Assembly: GCF_026802175.1 (NCBI RefSeq)
Contig: NZ_CP113797.1
Coordinates: 620,001-684,000 of the forward strand
Length of the DNA: 64,000 nucleotides
Direction of reading: 5' to 3'
Origin: Thermocoleostomius sinensis A174
GTDB lineage: Bacteria > Cyanobacteriota > Cyanobacteriia > Elainellales > Elainellaceae
Shown: positions 29,364-38,125 of the stretch, piece after piece
Position numbering within the stretch: the first letter of the stretch is position 1
Layout: each line of letters starts with the position of its first letter
Position numbers and translations under genes: made by a program
Notes under the pieces: model-generated
Databases searched by the model: none
What the model was told of the DNA's origin: nothing
Seen by the model: only the letters and a program-made list of their open reading frames with translations

Positions 29364-30284
29364 TTACGGCAATTGGGCCAACTGCGATCGAGTCATTCCT
29401 GCGTCTTGAATGGCAGCAAATGCAGCCTCTCCTAAAACCTGATGGGCGGCCGTAGTTGGATGAATCCCATCCCAAAACAAAAACTGTTCGGGTTGATCGC
29501 AACGCTGAGATTCGGTTAAACAGGCTTGGGTAACGTTGGTCAAGCCATACTTGGCGGGATTGGTAATGGCATGGCGATACAGTGCGTTGACATCTAAAAC
29601 AGCTAGCTTTAACTTGGCTGTGTGTTGATTTTCTTGACTCAGTGATTGATTGAGTTGGTTCAACGATCGCTGTAGACGCCGATTGTAAGCTTTGGATAAG
29701 GAATTGAGCGTGTCTGCTTGAGTGCTGTTCTGTGTTGCTGGTAGTTGTCCCAAATTGGGTAAATTAGCGACCAAAATTCGAGTCGCTCCTGCCCGAACCA
29801 AAGTATCGATCGACTCGATGACTACATTAGCCGGGGCGTCGGTGCGAGCACTGCCCTGCAAGTAATCATTGGCTCCTATCCAAATAACATAAAGTGCTTG
29901 AGTATTGATTTGAGTACTTACTTGAGAGTAAGAGGACAGAAAAGACTGAACTTGGCTGTGAAGGCTGGGAACTAGCGCATTGGGGGTATCGGCCGCAGTA
30001 GCCCCTCCATAGGCAAAATTGGTCATATCTGTAGATGACAACTCGAGTCGATCGCTCAAATATTCAACCCAAACTCGTCCATTCGAGTAACGTCCTTGAA
30101 AATATGGCGAAGGTGGATGCAGTCCTCCAGTTGCCTGAAATACATTCCCCACATCTGAAAGACTATCCCCAAATACAACCAGTTCAGCGATGGGTGCCAA
30201 GGGTTGCAACAATGGGGTCGAAACAGTCAGAGCCATCGTAAACCCCAAAAGCACAAAAACAAGGACTAAAACACGATGTTTCAC
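29364..30284 (-). CDS. Secreted GDSL/SGNH-family lipase or esterase
   Basis: A 306-residue hydrolase. An N-terminal hydrophobic signal (VLVLVFVLLGFTMALTVSTP) predicts export. Block I is VVFGDSLSDVGN with the nucleophilic serine, block III is WIGANDYLQ (GxND oxyanion residues), and block V DGIHPTTAAHQVLGE supplies the Asp and His. The catalytic glycine block II is visible in FAYGGATAAD. Plant-like GDSL esterases share this pattern (SPYFQGRYSNGRVWVEYLSD). It lies 40 bp from the convergent kinase gene. Substrate unknown; probably a periplasmic or outer-membrane lipid ester. Confidence 0.88.
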   Translation of the reverse strand: MKHRVLVLVFVLLGFTMALTVSTPLLQPLAPIAELVVFGDSLSDVGNVFQATGGLHPPSPYFQGRYSNGRVWVEYLSDRLELSSTDMTNFAYGGATAADTPNALVPSLHSQVQSFLSSYSQVSTQINTQALYVIWIGANDYLQGSARTDAPANVVIESIDTLVRAGATRILVANLPNLGQLPATQNSTQADTLNSLSKAYNRRLQRSLNQLNQSLSQENQHTAKLKLAVLDVNALYRHAITNPAKYGLTNVTQACLTESQRCDQPEQFLFWDGIHPTTAAHQVLGEAAFAAIQDAGMTRSQLAQLP

Positions 30285-30783
30285 AAAAACCAGTCAGATT
30301 GAGAGCAATTTGAGATCAATGGCAATCTAATAAGATTGATTTGACGAAGTTCTACTTGTTTAGCTAGTTGCCATTCCGAGTGTAACAATTGCCTTGAAAT
30401 TTAGCTGGCGGTGGTTGCGGAGTCTTGCTGGGAAGCCCTCTGCCACACAAACTCCCTCTAGTCAAGATCGTGATAAACTACATGCCTCTGCAAAGAGGCG
30501 GACAACCCCATGAAGTTGCAGCAGCGATTGTGTGGCTACTGTTCGAGGAAGCATCCTCCACAGGCTCGTTGAGCGATATCGCTGGAGGCAACTAACAGCG
30601 ATCGGCTGGTGTTGGAATCTCTGATCGAAATCTCCTTTTGAGATTTCCCCCAAATGGCTGATCAGCCGAAACTACATACATTAAAAATCATATAAAACTG
30701 CATCATATGATACAAAACTATTGCTTATAAATTAAAATAGAGGCGTAGAAAGCGAATTTAATTTAACTGAAGAGGGTGCAATT
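30285..30783. other. Intergenic region with a gene relic and A/T-rich promoter zone
   Basis: 499 bp between divergent genes. The middle holds a short-chain dehydrogenase C-terminal relic (listed separately). The last 120 bp are very A/T-rich and include the palindrome ATCATATGAT at 30702-30711 and TAAAAT at 30733-30738, a plausible promoter zone for the downstream small gene. Confidence 0.45.
30457..30595 (+). pseudogene. C-terminal relic of a short-chain dehydrogenase/reductase
   Basis: From 30482 the frame reads MPLQRGGQPHEVAAAIVWLL then FEEASSTGSLSDIAGGN and a TAA at 30593-30595. This is the unmistakable C terminus of SDR oxidoreductases (P-x-x-R-G-G-x-P-x-E-V-A ... E-A-S ... D-I-A-G-G). 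The preceding frame (about 30457-30486, SSQDRDKLHA) looks like the adjoining SDR segment shifted by one frame. The NAD-binding Rossmann part and the YxxxK site are missing. It is a decayed remnant, not a functional gene. Confidence 0.65.
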
Positions 30784-31128
30784 ATGGAGCAAAATCAACT
30801 CGATCGGCTCCGCAAGGAATTTGAGCGATTATACCGACAAGCAGATTTTGAGCAACCGGGTGGGTTCAATGAAGTAGAAAGCTCACAGGCTGGATCGGAG
30901 CATCTACAGGGATGGCGGCAACGACTGCAACAAATCTGGCAGTCAGTTAGTCGATTTTTCACCGAAGAAATTGACGACTCAACACACAGCGATCCGTTTT
31001 GGTGGCAGGTTCATAGTTGGCGCACGGGTGTTTATGCTCCAATTTTTCACGATGAAACGTCGCATGAAGCCAAAGCTTGGCTAGAAGGGTTATATCAGCG
31101 CTCGTCAAATGAGTCCGATCGGCATTAG
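30784..31128 (+). CDS. Conserved hypothetical protein, 114 residues
   Basis: A small soluble protein with a charged helical start (MEQNQLDRLRKEFERLYRQA), a middle helix (WRQRLQQIWQSVSRFFTEE) and a Trp-rich C-terminal half (SDPFWWQVHSWRTGVYAPIF). No signal peptide or membrane segment. ATG 30784 follows GAGGGTGCAATT, a good ribosome-binding site. The preceding A/T-rich stretch with the palindrome at 30702-30711 may regulate it. I recognise no function. Confidence 0.65.
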   Translation: MEQNQLDRLRKEFERLYRQADFEQPGGFNEVESSQAGSEHLQGWRQRLQQIWQSVSRFFTEEIDDSTHSDPFWWQVHSWRTGVYAPIFHDETSHEAKAWLEGLYQRSSNESDRH

Positions 31129-31312
31129 CGAGTACAACGAACTATGGACTGCCATTACCCTGGTTCACCAGGGTTCACTATTGTTCGATCGGAGGTGCTG
31201 AAGGGCTGATTCAGATAATTTCAGTTCTAGCAACTTGAATTGATATTAGTCTGTATACAGAATTCAGCATACAATTTAGGAGAAATTGTTTTCATCATCT
31301 CCTTGGATCAGC

Positions 31313-31993
31313 ATGACAAGCCGTTGGTTTGCACCCGAAACTGAATCTGTTTCCCAAGCTAGCCTCGTCTTTGAGCATATTGTTCCCAACGGCAAAGGGC
31401 TGGCTTTTCGGCTTTGGCATCTTCGGCTGGCAAATAGCGCCCGTCGTTGCGATGGCTGTATTCGAGTCGATTTATGCGCGCCAGTGAAAGGCGATCATTT
31501 AAGTTGGTACTCAATTATTCATTTTGATTCGCCAGACCATCTGAATCAATGGCTGAAGTCGAAACAGCGAGAAGCCTTAATAGAAGAGGGGCGAAAAATT
31601 TTTGAATTGTATCAATTCAAGTCTTTTAGTACTGGACTAGAGGGATGGTTTTCGCGCAGTAGCAAAGTAGAACAATTTGGGTTAGGGCCGTCTGCTTGGA
31701 AGCAAAATTTGGCGGTAGTTTTGGGACTCTATCCCTTGGTAATGGTGCAGACGTTCTTATTTACCAGTCTGCATTTCATGCATTCCTGGTCACACGCTAG
31801 TTCTATGCTGGTGAATAATCTGATTTCGTCTTCTATTTTGACGTGGATAGTCATGCCGCTAGTGACAAAAGGATTAAGCTTTTGGTTAACGCCCGATCGA
31901 CACGCTTCGGTCAAGCTCAATGTGCTTGGAACCTGTGTGGTGGCGATCGCTCTGGTTGCCATGCTGAGCCTTTTTAATTACTTGGAGCTTTGA
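31313..31993 (+). CDS. Membrane protein with ABM-like N-terminal domain
   Basis: About 226 residues from ATG 31313 (MTSRWFAPETES); a TTG at 31286 sits too close to the AGGAGA at 31279-31284 to be a clear choice. The N-terminal ~110 residues resemble the dimeric alpha+beta antibiotic-biosynthesis-monooxygenase fold (SLVFEHIVPNGKGLAFRLWH, YSIIHFDSPDHLNQWLKS). The C-terminal half has three hydrophobic segments (LAVVLGLYPLVMVQTFLF, LISSSILTWIVMPLVTKGLS, LGTCVVAIALVAMLSLFN). This ABM-plus-three-helix architecture is found in bacterial proteins of unknown role. No enzymatic residues can be assigned. Confidence 0.72.
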   Translation: MTSRWFAPETESVSQASLVFEHIVPNGKGLAFRLWHLRLANSARRCDGCIRVDLCAPVKGDHLSWYSIIHFDSPDHLNQWLKSKQREALIEEGRKIFELYQFKSFSTGLEGWFSRSSKVEQFGLGPSAWKQNLAVVLGLYPLVMVQTFLFTSLHFMHSWSHASSMLVNNLISSSILTWIVMPLVTKGLSFWLTPDRHASVKLNVLGTCVVAIALVAMLSLFNYLEL

Positions 31994-32055
31994 CCTGACA
32001 GAACCGAGGCTTCTGCACAAAAGGCAAGATCAAACTATGGACAGGTTAATATACT

Positions 32056-33438
32056 CTAGAATAAGTCAGCTAATCCAATAGCTCGAATTGAAGCATCCAA
32101 CAACCGAATGGGATGAATGACAGGGACTGTTCGGTTTTGTTGATGCAAATGTTTGAGAATTTGTAGCGAACAACCCGGATTAGACGAGGCAATCAGCGTT
32201 GCACCGGTATTGAGCAAATTGGCAACTTTCTGTTGTCCCAATTCTTCGGCAACATCGGGTTGCAGCATGTTGTATACGCCAGCGCTGCCACAGCAAAGGG
32301 CTGCATCGATCGGCTCTCGTAATGTGACACCGGGAATTTGCCGCAGCAACTGACGAGGTTGCAGACTGATTTTTTGCCCGTGTAGCAAATGGCAGGCATC
32401 CTGATACACGATCGTCAGCGGTTCTGCTTGCAGAGGATGCAGTGTTGCGGTTAATCCAATGGCACTGAGAAATTCCTGGACATCTTTGACTTTGGGGGCA
32501 AATTCGGCAGCTTTGTCACGATAGTTTGGGTCGTTTTGCAGGATGCGATCGTATTCCTTGAGCGTATGTCCACAGCCAGCCGCATTGATAATCACTGCAT
32601 CTACGTTGGTTCCCTCGAAGGCATCGATCATTTGACGAGCCAGTGCTTGCCCTTGGGCTTCCTGCCCTTGGTGGTATGGCAAGGCAGCGCAACATCCTTG
32701 CGACTTGGGAATGACAACCTCGCAGCCGTTGGCGCTCAACACGCGAGCCGTGGCTTCGTTCACTTCGCTAAACAGCAAGCGCTGTACACAGCCTAGAATC
32801 ATCCCCACCCGATAGCGTTTCTCGCCTTGAGCCGGGATCACCGTGGGTAAGGAGTCCTGAAACGATTTTGCGGTGATGTTGGGCAACAGCGATTCCATTG
32901 CCGCTAACCGAGGTGCAAGTCGTTGCAGCAGCCCAGTCGATCGCACTAGGTTTGACACGCCCAATTTCTGGTATAGGGCCAATGGAGCCAGCATCAGCCG
33001 CAGCCGATTTGGGTAAGGGAACAGCGAGAAGATGAGTTTCCGGAATAGCCGATCGCCCAAACCTCTGAGATGATTACGCTCAATTTGAGGACGAGTGGCG
33101 GCAATTAGCTTGTCATATTGCACCCCAGATGGACAGGTGGTAACACAGGCCAAACAGCCAAGACAAGAATCAAAATGTTGAACACTGGCAGAGGAAAGGG
33201 GAGCGTCTCCTTCGTTGATTGCATCCATAAGGTAAATGCGACCGCGGGGTGAATCAGTCTCTTTGCCAATAACGCGATAGCTGGGGCATGTAGATAGACA
33301 AAACCCACAGTGGACACAAGCATCAATCAACTTTGGATCAGGTGGATGATTATGATCAAATCCGTTCGCAAACGTAGTTTGAATATCGGTAAAATCAATT
33401 GAAACGGAAGAGATTTCTGACGGTAAATTGGTGGTCAT
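32056..33438 (-). CDS. glcF: Glycolate oxidase iron-sulfur subunit (GlcF-like)
   Basis: A 460-residue electron-transfer subunit with two [4Fe-4S] motifs at the N terminus, CVHCGFCLSTCPSY and CLGCLACVTTCPSG, and two CCG domains (GCVQRLLFSEV with QGCCAALPYHQGQ; YQDACHLLHGQ with ALCCGSAGVYNML). This is the GlcF/lactate-utilisation subunit architecture. It follows the FAD-binding subunit gene by 9 bp, so they form an operon. Together with a GlcD they would oxidise photorespiratory glycolate or another 2-hydroxyacid; glcD is not adjacent. Some related CCG proteins serve other hydroxyacid dehydrogenases, so substrate remains inferred. Confidence 0.88.
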   Translation of the reverse strand: MTTNLPSEISSVSIDFTDIQTTFANGFDHNHPPDPKLIDACVHCGFCLSTCPSYRVIGKETDSPRGRIYLMDAINEGDAPLSSASVQHFDSCLGCLACVTTCPSGVQYDKLIAATRPQIERNHLRGLGDRLFRKLIFSLFPYPNRLRLMLAPLALYQKLGVSNLVRSTGLLQRLAPRLAAMESLLPNITAKSFQDSLPTVIPAQGEKRYRVGMILGCVQRLLFSEVNEATARVLSANGCEVVIPKSQGCCAALPYHQGQEAQGQALARQMIDAFEGTNVDAVIINAAGCGHTLKEYDRILQNDPNYRDKAAEFAPKVKDVQEFLSAIGLTATLHPLQAEPLTIVYQDACHLLHGQKISLQPRQLLRQIPGVTLREPIDAALCCGSAGVYNMLQPDVAEELGQQKVANLLNTGATLIASSNPGCSLQILKHLHQQNRTVPVIHPIRLLDASIRAIGLADLF

Positions 33439-33447
33439 CGCTGTTGA

Positions 33448-34755
33448 CTAAATTCCGTTGACAAATCGATGCGGGCTGAATAAATTCTCTGGATCAAATT
33501 GCTGCTTCAGGTTTTTCATTGTCGCGAAGGCATTCCCCACGTAGCCCCAAACATCGATCGACTGTTTGAACGCAACCGGAGCCGCCAATACACTCAAGAA
33601 ACCACCTTCAACTTGACACAATGCACGAGCTTGTGCCAATTGTTCTAGTGATAAAGTGTCAAACCGCAGCAACCCTAGCCCACTGGCGGCATGAATCAGT
33701 CCAAAGCTTAAAGGAGCTAGATGGCCAAGCTTGCTGAGCATATCGACCGCATTTGACGGTAACACTCCTATTTTGCAAGTAATTTCGGTTTCTTGGGGAT
33801 AAGCCTGCATCTGTTCTTGCAATTGTTGCCATAGAGGTTGTTCATCGCTTCCAGGGAAGACTTGGCTATGTAAACCGATCGTCTGACCAAGCTGTTGCAA
33901 GTATTCCGTTTGTTCAGCAACGCTCACATCCAAGCTTTGGAACCGCACAATCAGCCCCATTGCCTGCTTGTTGATTAATACTGACGCTACTTCCGGCGTG
34001 ACTAGCTCGATCGCCACTGGTGATAATCCCGATGCCAATAGGGTTGCTGTCGCGTTAGCAATGGACTCTGGTTTACCCGTTAGGAATACCGTTTGCGAGG
34101 CAGGGGGCAGCGGATAAATCCGAAACGATACCTGCGCGATTGCGCCTAACGTGCCATAGGAGCCAGTGAATAACTTCATCAGATCATAGCCCGCTACGTT
34201 CTTCACGACTCGCCCGCCGGCCTTAGCGATTTGACCGTCTGAACGGACGATCGATAAACCAATCAACATATCGCGGACGCTGCCATATCGTTGGCGTAGC
34301 GCCCCTGTGTCGGCTGTGGCCACAATCCCACCCAACGTTGCAGTGTCGGGATAAGCCGGATCGATCGCCAAAAATTGCCCGGCTGTGGCTAGCTGAGCTT
34401 GTAGATCTGAGAGTTTCATTCCAGCTTCGGCCGTCACGGTCAAATCCCCCACAGCATGATCTACTAAGCGATTGAGGCGAGCCGTGCTGATCACCAATTG
34501 AATGCCAGTTGCCAATCCACCCCAGTGGAGCTTGCTAGCACTGCCGCAGATCAACACAGGACACCGATGGCGATCGACCCATGCTATCACCTCCCCGAGC
34601 ATTTCTTGCGTTTCAGGGTAAACCACCCCTTCCACGGTAGAATTTGGGGCTACCGCTTGAGTGATTTGGTGTTTCAGACTCGGTTCCAGAGCCTCCCAAG
34701 GGCAAAGGGCATCGGTGCCAACGATAGACTCTAGCTGGTGTGTGATCGAATTCAT
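33448..34755 (-). CDS. glcE: FAD-binding oxidoreductase, glycolate oxidase subunit GlcE-like
   Basis: FAD-linked subunit with a PCMH-type FAD domain. The pyrophosphate-binding region is visible in GGLATGIQLVISTARLNRLV and the characteristic YPDTATLGGIVATADTGALR with RYGSVRDMLIGLSIVRSDG and KAGGRVVKNVAGYDLMKLFT. The C-terminal FDPENLFSPHRFV is the family end. ATG 34755 (MNSITHQLESIVG) is preferred over 34785 because the preceding ten residues are encoded by a simple G/C-rich linker. It is the first gene of a two-gene operon with the iron-sulfur subunit. GlcE differs from GlcD by being shorter, as here (435 residues). Confidence 0.86.
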   Translation of the reverse strand: MNSITHQLESIVGTDALCPWEALEPSLKHQITQAVAPNSTVEGVVYPETQEMLGEVIAWVDRHRCPVLICGSASKLHWGGLATGIQLVISTARLNRLVDHAVGDLTVTAEAGMKLSDLQAQLATAGQFLAIDPAYPDTATLGGIVATADTGALRQRYGSVRDMLIGLSIVRSDGQIAKAGGRVVKNVAGYDLMKLFTGSYGTLGAIAQVSFRIYPLPPASQTVFLTGKPESIANATATLLASGLSPVAIELVTPEVASVLINKQAMGLIVRFQSLDVSVAEQTEYLQQLGQTIGLHSQVFPGSDEQPLWQQLQEQMQAYPQETEITCKIGVLPSNAVDMLSKLGHLAPLSFGLIHAASGLGLLRFDTLSLEQLAQARALCQVEGGFLSVLAAPVAFKQSIDVWGYVGNAFATMKNLKQQFDPENLFSPHRFVNGI

Positions 34756-35003
34756 GGGAGTGGGGAGTCGGGGGTTGGGAATCACGATAGTCTTTACGCA
34801 TTATCCATCACCTACCACCCATTCCCCCATCGTGCCAGGTTAAATGGCTGGGCTTCGCGATGACTTGGTTGTTTTCACTTGGTTGTTCACTTGAGGCGAT
34901 TGAGGCTGCCTAGCTCTGTTACGATCGCCCAACCCTAATTCCCTTGTCTAAGACCCCCTTCACCATCGAAAATAGAGCAGAGGATTACCCAGAGGGGGAA
35001 ATT

Positions 35004-36437
35004 GTGAGTCACGGATTCGATTACGATTTAGTCATTATTGGAGCAGGTGTAGGCGGGCATGGAGCGGCTCTACATGCTGTACGGTGTGGCTTGAAAACCG
35101 CCATTATTGAAGCAGCGGATATGGGCGGCACGTGTGTCAACCGAGGCTGTATTCCCTCTAAGGCATTGCTGGCAGCCTCCGGTCGAGTGCGAGAACTTCG
35201 CGACACGCACCATCTAAAAGCGTTGGGTATTCATGTTCCAGATGTTTCTTTCGAGCGAGAAGCAATCGCCAATCATGCCAATAGTTTGGTGAAAAAAATC
35301 CGCGACGATTTGACCAATAGCCTCAAGCGCCTCAACGTCGAAACGATTCACGGACGTGGCAAGTTGGCAGGGCCCCAAAAAGTGACTGTAATGACGGAAA
35401 CAGGGGAAAAAACAATCACTGCCCAAGATGTAATGATCTCATCCGGGTCAGTGCCGTTTGTGCCACCGGGAATTGAACTCGATGGCAAAACTGTGTTCAC
35501 CAGTGATGATGGTGTGAAGTTGGATTGGTTGCCGTCCTGGCTGGCGATCGTCGGTAGTGGCTACATTGGGCTAGAGTTTGCCGATATCTACACGGCGCTT
35601 GGCTCGGAAGTAACGATGATTGAAGCGTTGGATCAGTTAATGCCAGGGTTTGATCCAGATATTGCCAAACAGGCCCAGCGAGTATTAATTGCGCCTCGCG
35701 ATATCGAGACCAAGGTGGGAATGTTAGCCAAGAAAGTGACACCCGGCTCCCCCGTGGTGATTGAACTCGCCGACGCCAAAACTAAGGAAACTGTGGAAAT
35801 TTTGGAAGTTGATGCCTGTCTGGTCGCGACGGGACGGATTCCTGCAACTAGCGATCTGGGGCTGGAAACAGTGGGCGTGGAGGTCGATCGCCGGGGCTTC
35901 ATTCCCGTCAACGATCAAATGGCCGTACTGGCAGAAGGACAACCTGTGCCGCATCTGTGGGCAATCGGAGATGCTACAGGCAAAATGATGTTGGCTCATG
36001 CGGCCTCGGCCCAAGGCATGGTAGCAGTCGATAATATCTGTGGTCGATCGCGCACGGTAGACTATCGCAGCATTCCTGCCGCTGCGTTCACTCATCCTGA
36101 AGTGAGCTTTGTGGGGTTGACGGAACCTGCGGCCCAAGAACTGGCCCAAGCAGAAGGCTTCAACGTGGCCACTGTGCGATCGTACTTTAAGGGCAACTCC
36201 AAAGCCATTGCTGAAGGCGAAACCGACGGACTGGCTAAAGTCATCTACCGTGAAGATACCGGCGAGGTATTAGGCGTTCACATTTTAGGGTTTCATGCGT
36301 CGGATTTGATTCAGGAAGCCGCCAACGCTATTGCTGAACGCCGATCGGTGCACGATCTTGCTTACTTTGTCCACACTCACCCCACCCTGTCGGAAGTGCT
36401 AGACGAAGCCTATAAGCGAGCGATCGAAAAAGGATAA
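35004..36437 (+). CDS. lpdA: Dihydrolipoyl dehydrogenase (E3 subunit)
   Basis: Flavoprotein that reoxidises dihydrolipoamide in the pyruvate dehydrogenase and glycine cleavage complexes. I chose GTG 35004 because GAGGGGG at 34992-34998 is well placed and it yields the family N terminus [20 protein letters not shown]; a TTG at 34944 would add 20 atypical residues. Visible: FAD GxGxxG ([11 protein letters not shown]), redox disulfide [17 protein letters not shown]-binding [15 protein letters not shown], second FAD motif [15 protein letters not shown] and the C-terminal HTHPTLSE with the catalytic His-Glu. Length 477. It is near glcEF but on the other strand; both belong to photorespiratory carbon flow. 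Confidence 0.95.
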   Translation: MSHGFDYDLVIIGAGVGGHGAALHAVRCGLKTAIIEAADMGGTCVNRGCIPSKALLAASGRVRELRDTHHLKALGIHVPDVSFEREAIANHANSLVKKIRDDLTNSLKRLNVETIHGRGKLAGPQKVTVMTETGEKTITAQDVMISSGSVPFVPPGIELDGKTVFTSDDGVKLDWLPSWLAIVGSGYIGLEFADIYTALGSEVTMIEALDQLMPGFDPDIAKQAQRVLIAPRDIETKVGMLAKKVTPGSPVVIELADAKTKETVEILEVDACLVATGRIPATSDLGLETVGVEVDRRGFIPVNDQMAVLAEGQPVPHLWAIGDATGKMMLAHAASAQGMVAVDNICGRSRTVDYRSIPAAAFTHPEVSFVGLTEPAAQELAQAEGFNVATVRSYFKGNSKAIAEGETDGLAKVIYREDTGEVLGVHILGFHASDLIQEAANAIAERRSVHDLAYFVHTHPTLSEVLDEAYKRAIEKG

Positions 36438-36453
36438 AGTTTATCAAGATATA

Positions 36454-36483
36454 AGGATAGATAAAGGATATTTATTCTTATCC
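36454..36483 (+). terminator. Imperfect hairpin after lpdA
   Basis: AAGGATAGATAAA and TTTATTCTTATCC can pair with a two-base bulge around GGATA, 17 bp past the lpdA stop. It is followed by a pyrimidine-rich rather than pure T stretch, so termination is plausible but not certain. Confidence 0.35.
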
Positions 36484-36627
36484 TCCTCGCTCCTTCCCCT
36501 AACGCTGGGGGACTTTAATTTGATTCCCCCTTAATCTGGTGGACTAGGGAAGCAAAAGTCGCTGAACCGCGTTAGTCCTGTGTCTTTTACATTCGCCTTC
36601 ATACTCTAGCCTTTACCCTTTCTACTC

Positions 36628-37509
36628 ATGCAGATTCGTCGTCGTTCCCCCGGGCCCGCTGTAGCGGTTGAAAGTTTGCGTTATCAAGTCCAGATCGAGG
36701 GTGCAGAGCCGCAGCATATTCTGGAGGAAATTGTTTGGTACAAGGAAAAAGAAGTTGACAAAATGCGGGAACAAGTACCGCTGATGGAGTTGCAACACAA
36801 AGCTTTAGAAGCACCCGCGACGCGAGATTTTGTGGCAGCACTGCGGCAGGGCAAAACTCAACCTGCCCTCATTGCTGAAGTGAAGAAAGCATCTCCCAGT
36901 AAGGGCGTGATTCGGGAAGAGTTTGATCCGATCGCCATTGCTCAGGCCTATGAAGCTGGCGGTGCATCGTGTGTGTCGGTGCTGACGGATGAAAAATTCT
37001 TTCAGGGCAGTTTCAGCTATTTGCGCCAAATTCGCCAGACGATCGACTGCCCACTGTTGTGCAAAGATTTTGTGATTTATCCCTACCAATTGTATTTGGC
37101 CCGCGTCAATGGGGCCGATGCGGTCCTGCTGATTGCTGCCATTCTACCCGATCGCGATTTGCAGTATTTTCTCAAAATTATTAAGGCACTGGGAATGTCT
37201 GCCCTGATTGAAGTCCATACGCTAGAAGAACTAGATCGGGTGCTGACGTTGCAAGACGTAGCCTTAGTTGGCATCAACAACCGCAACTTAAAGGATTTCT
37301 CGGTGAATTTAGACACGACGCGGCAGATTTTGGCAGCTAGAGGCGATCAACTGCAAGCCCGCAATATTTTAGTGGTTAGCGAATCCGGGTTGCATACCGC
37401 TGCCGATCTACAGCAAGTTCACCAAGCGGGAGCTAGTGCGGTATTAATCGGGGAATCGCTGATGAAGCAACCCCATCCAGGTGTCGCTATTGGTGCACTG
37501 TTTGTGTAA
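36628..37509 (+). CDS. trpC: Indole-3-glycerol-phosphate synthase
   Basis: Tryptophan pathway TIM-barrel enzyme that closes the indole ring of CdRP. The 293-residue length includes the ~30-residue N-terminal extension usual in cyanobacteria ([20 protein letters not shown]). Active-site stretches are [19 protein letters not shown] (catalytic Lys), [19 protein letters not shown] (general acid Lys), [32 protein letters not shown] and [16 protein letters not shown]. It lies 190 bp after lpdA on the same strand. Other trp genes are not nearby, as expected for dispersed cyanobacterial trp genes. Confidence 0.96.
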   Translation: MQIRRRSPGPAVAVESLRYQVQIEGAEPQHILEEIVWYKEKEVDKMREQVPLMELQHKALEAPATRDFVAALRQGKTQPALIAEVKKASPSKGVIREEFDPIAIAQAYEAGGASCVSVLTDEKFFQGSFSYLRQIRQTIDCPLLCKDFVIYPYQLYLARVNGADAVLLIAAILPDRDLQYFLKIIKALGMSALIEVHTLEELDRVLTLQDVALVGINNRNLKDFSVNLDTTRQILAARGDQLQARNILVVSESGLHTAADLQQVHQAGASAVLIGESLMKQPHPGVAIGALFV

Positions 37510-37622
37510 GCTCATCATGGTAACTTCATGAGAAGTAGCTCCTGTACCTAACAGAAGGTCAGGTTTAGGTGCATACTGAAGTCAGACTGAAACAAATTCA
37601 CAATGAGTGAACCACGGGCTGC

Positions 37623-37955
37623 ATGGAACCTATCCCTCTTCCATCTCACATTCATTACGAGTTGCTTCTGCAATTGCTAGAGCGACAAACAATGTTAGCC
37701 GTGGGACGCAAGTCCCCGCAACAGGAGCAAGTCCATGAATTAATTGTGACGTTGCGTAAAGCATTAACTCAGCAAAAACAGTTGGAAGAGAGTTGCCAGC
37801 GCGCCAATGTGCCCATTGACTATCGCTGGTCGTTGAATCATACGGCATCAGAACCATCTGTGCTCAATGCGATCGCGTCCCCACCAGCGGAGCCAGTAGA
37901 ATCTGAACCAATTCAGCCTGAGCCAGTCCCGTCCTCTGAATCTTGCCATCCCTAG
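37623..37955 (+). CDS. DUF5340-type small cyanobacterial protein
   Basis: A 110-residue soluble protein. The first ~75 residues (PLPSHIHYELLLQLLERQT, LAVGRKSPQQEQVHELIVT, RANVPIDYRWSLN) match a small helical domain I associate with DUF5340, found only in cyanobacteria. The rest is a Pro/Glu-rich tail (PPAEPVESEPIQPEPVPSSE). It follows trpC by 113 bp on the same strand. Function unknown. Confidence 0.7.
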   Translation: MEPIPLPSHIHYELLLQLLERQTMLAVGRKSPQQEQVHELIVTLRKALTQQKQLEESCQRANVPIDYRWSLNHTASEPSVLNAIASPPAEPVESEPIQPEPVPSSESCHP

Positions 37956-38125
37956 ATTCTCCAAATTGATATCAATTTGAAGTTCCTTCGGTAGACTGTA
38001 AGCCAGCACAACTCGCTTCTGCAACATATCGCCCGCTGGTGTATGGAGCTAGAGCAACCATACAGGTATGTTGAGTGGTAATGTGGCATGACAGGATAGC
38101 GTTGGTAGGGTTTTGGAGGTTACGA

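Noticed and set aside
34944-35003. TTG 34944 as the start of dihydrolipoyl dehydrogenase
   Set aside because: GTG 35004 has a well-placed GAGGGGG and gives the usual N terminus; the extra 20 residues are unlike the family.
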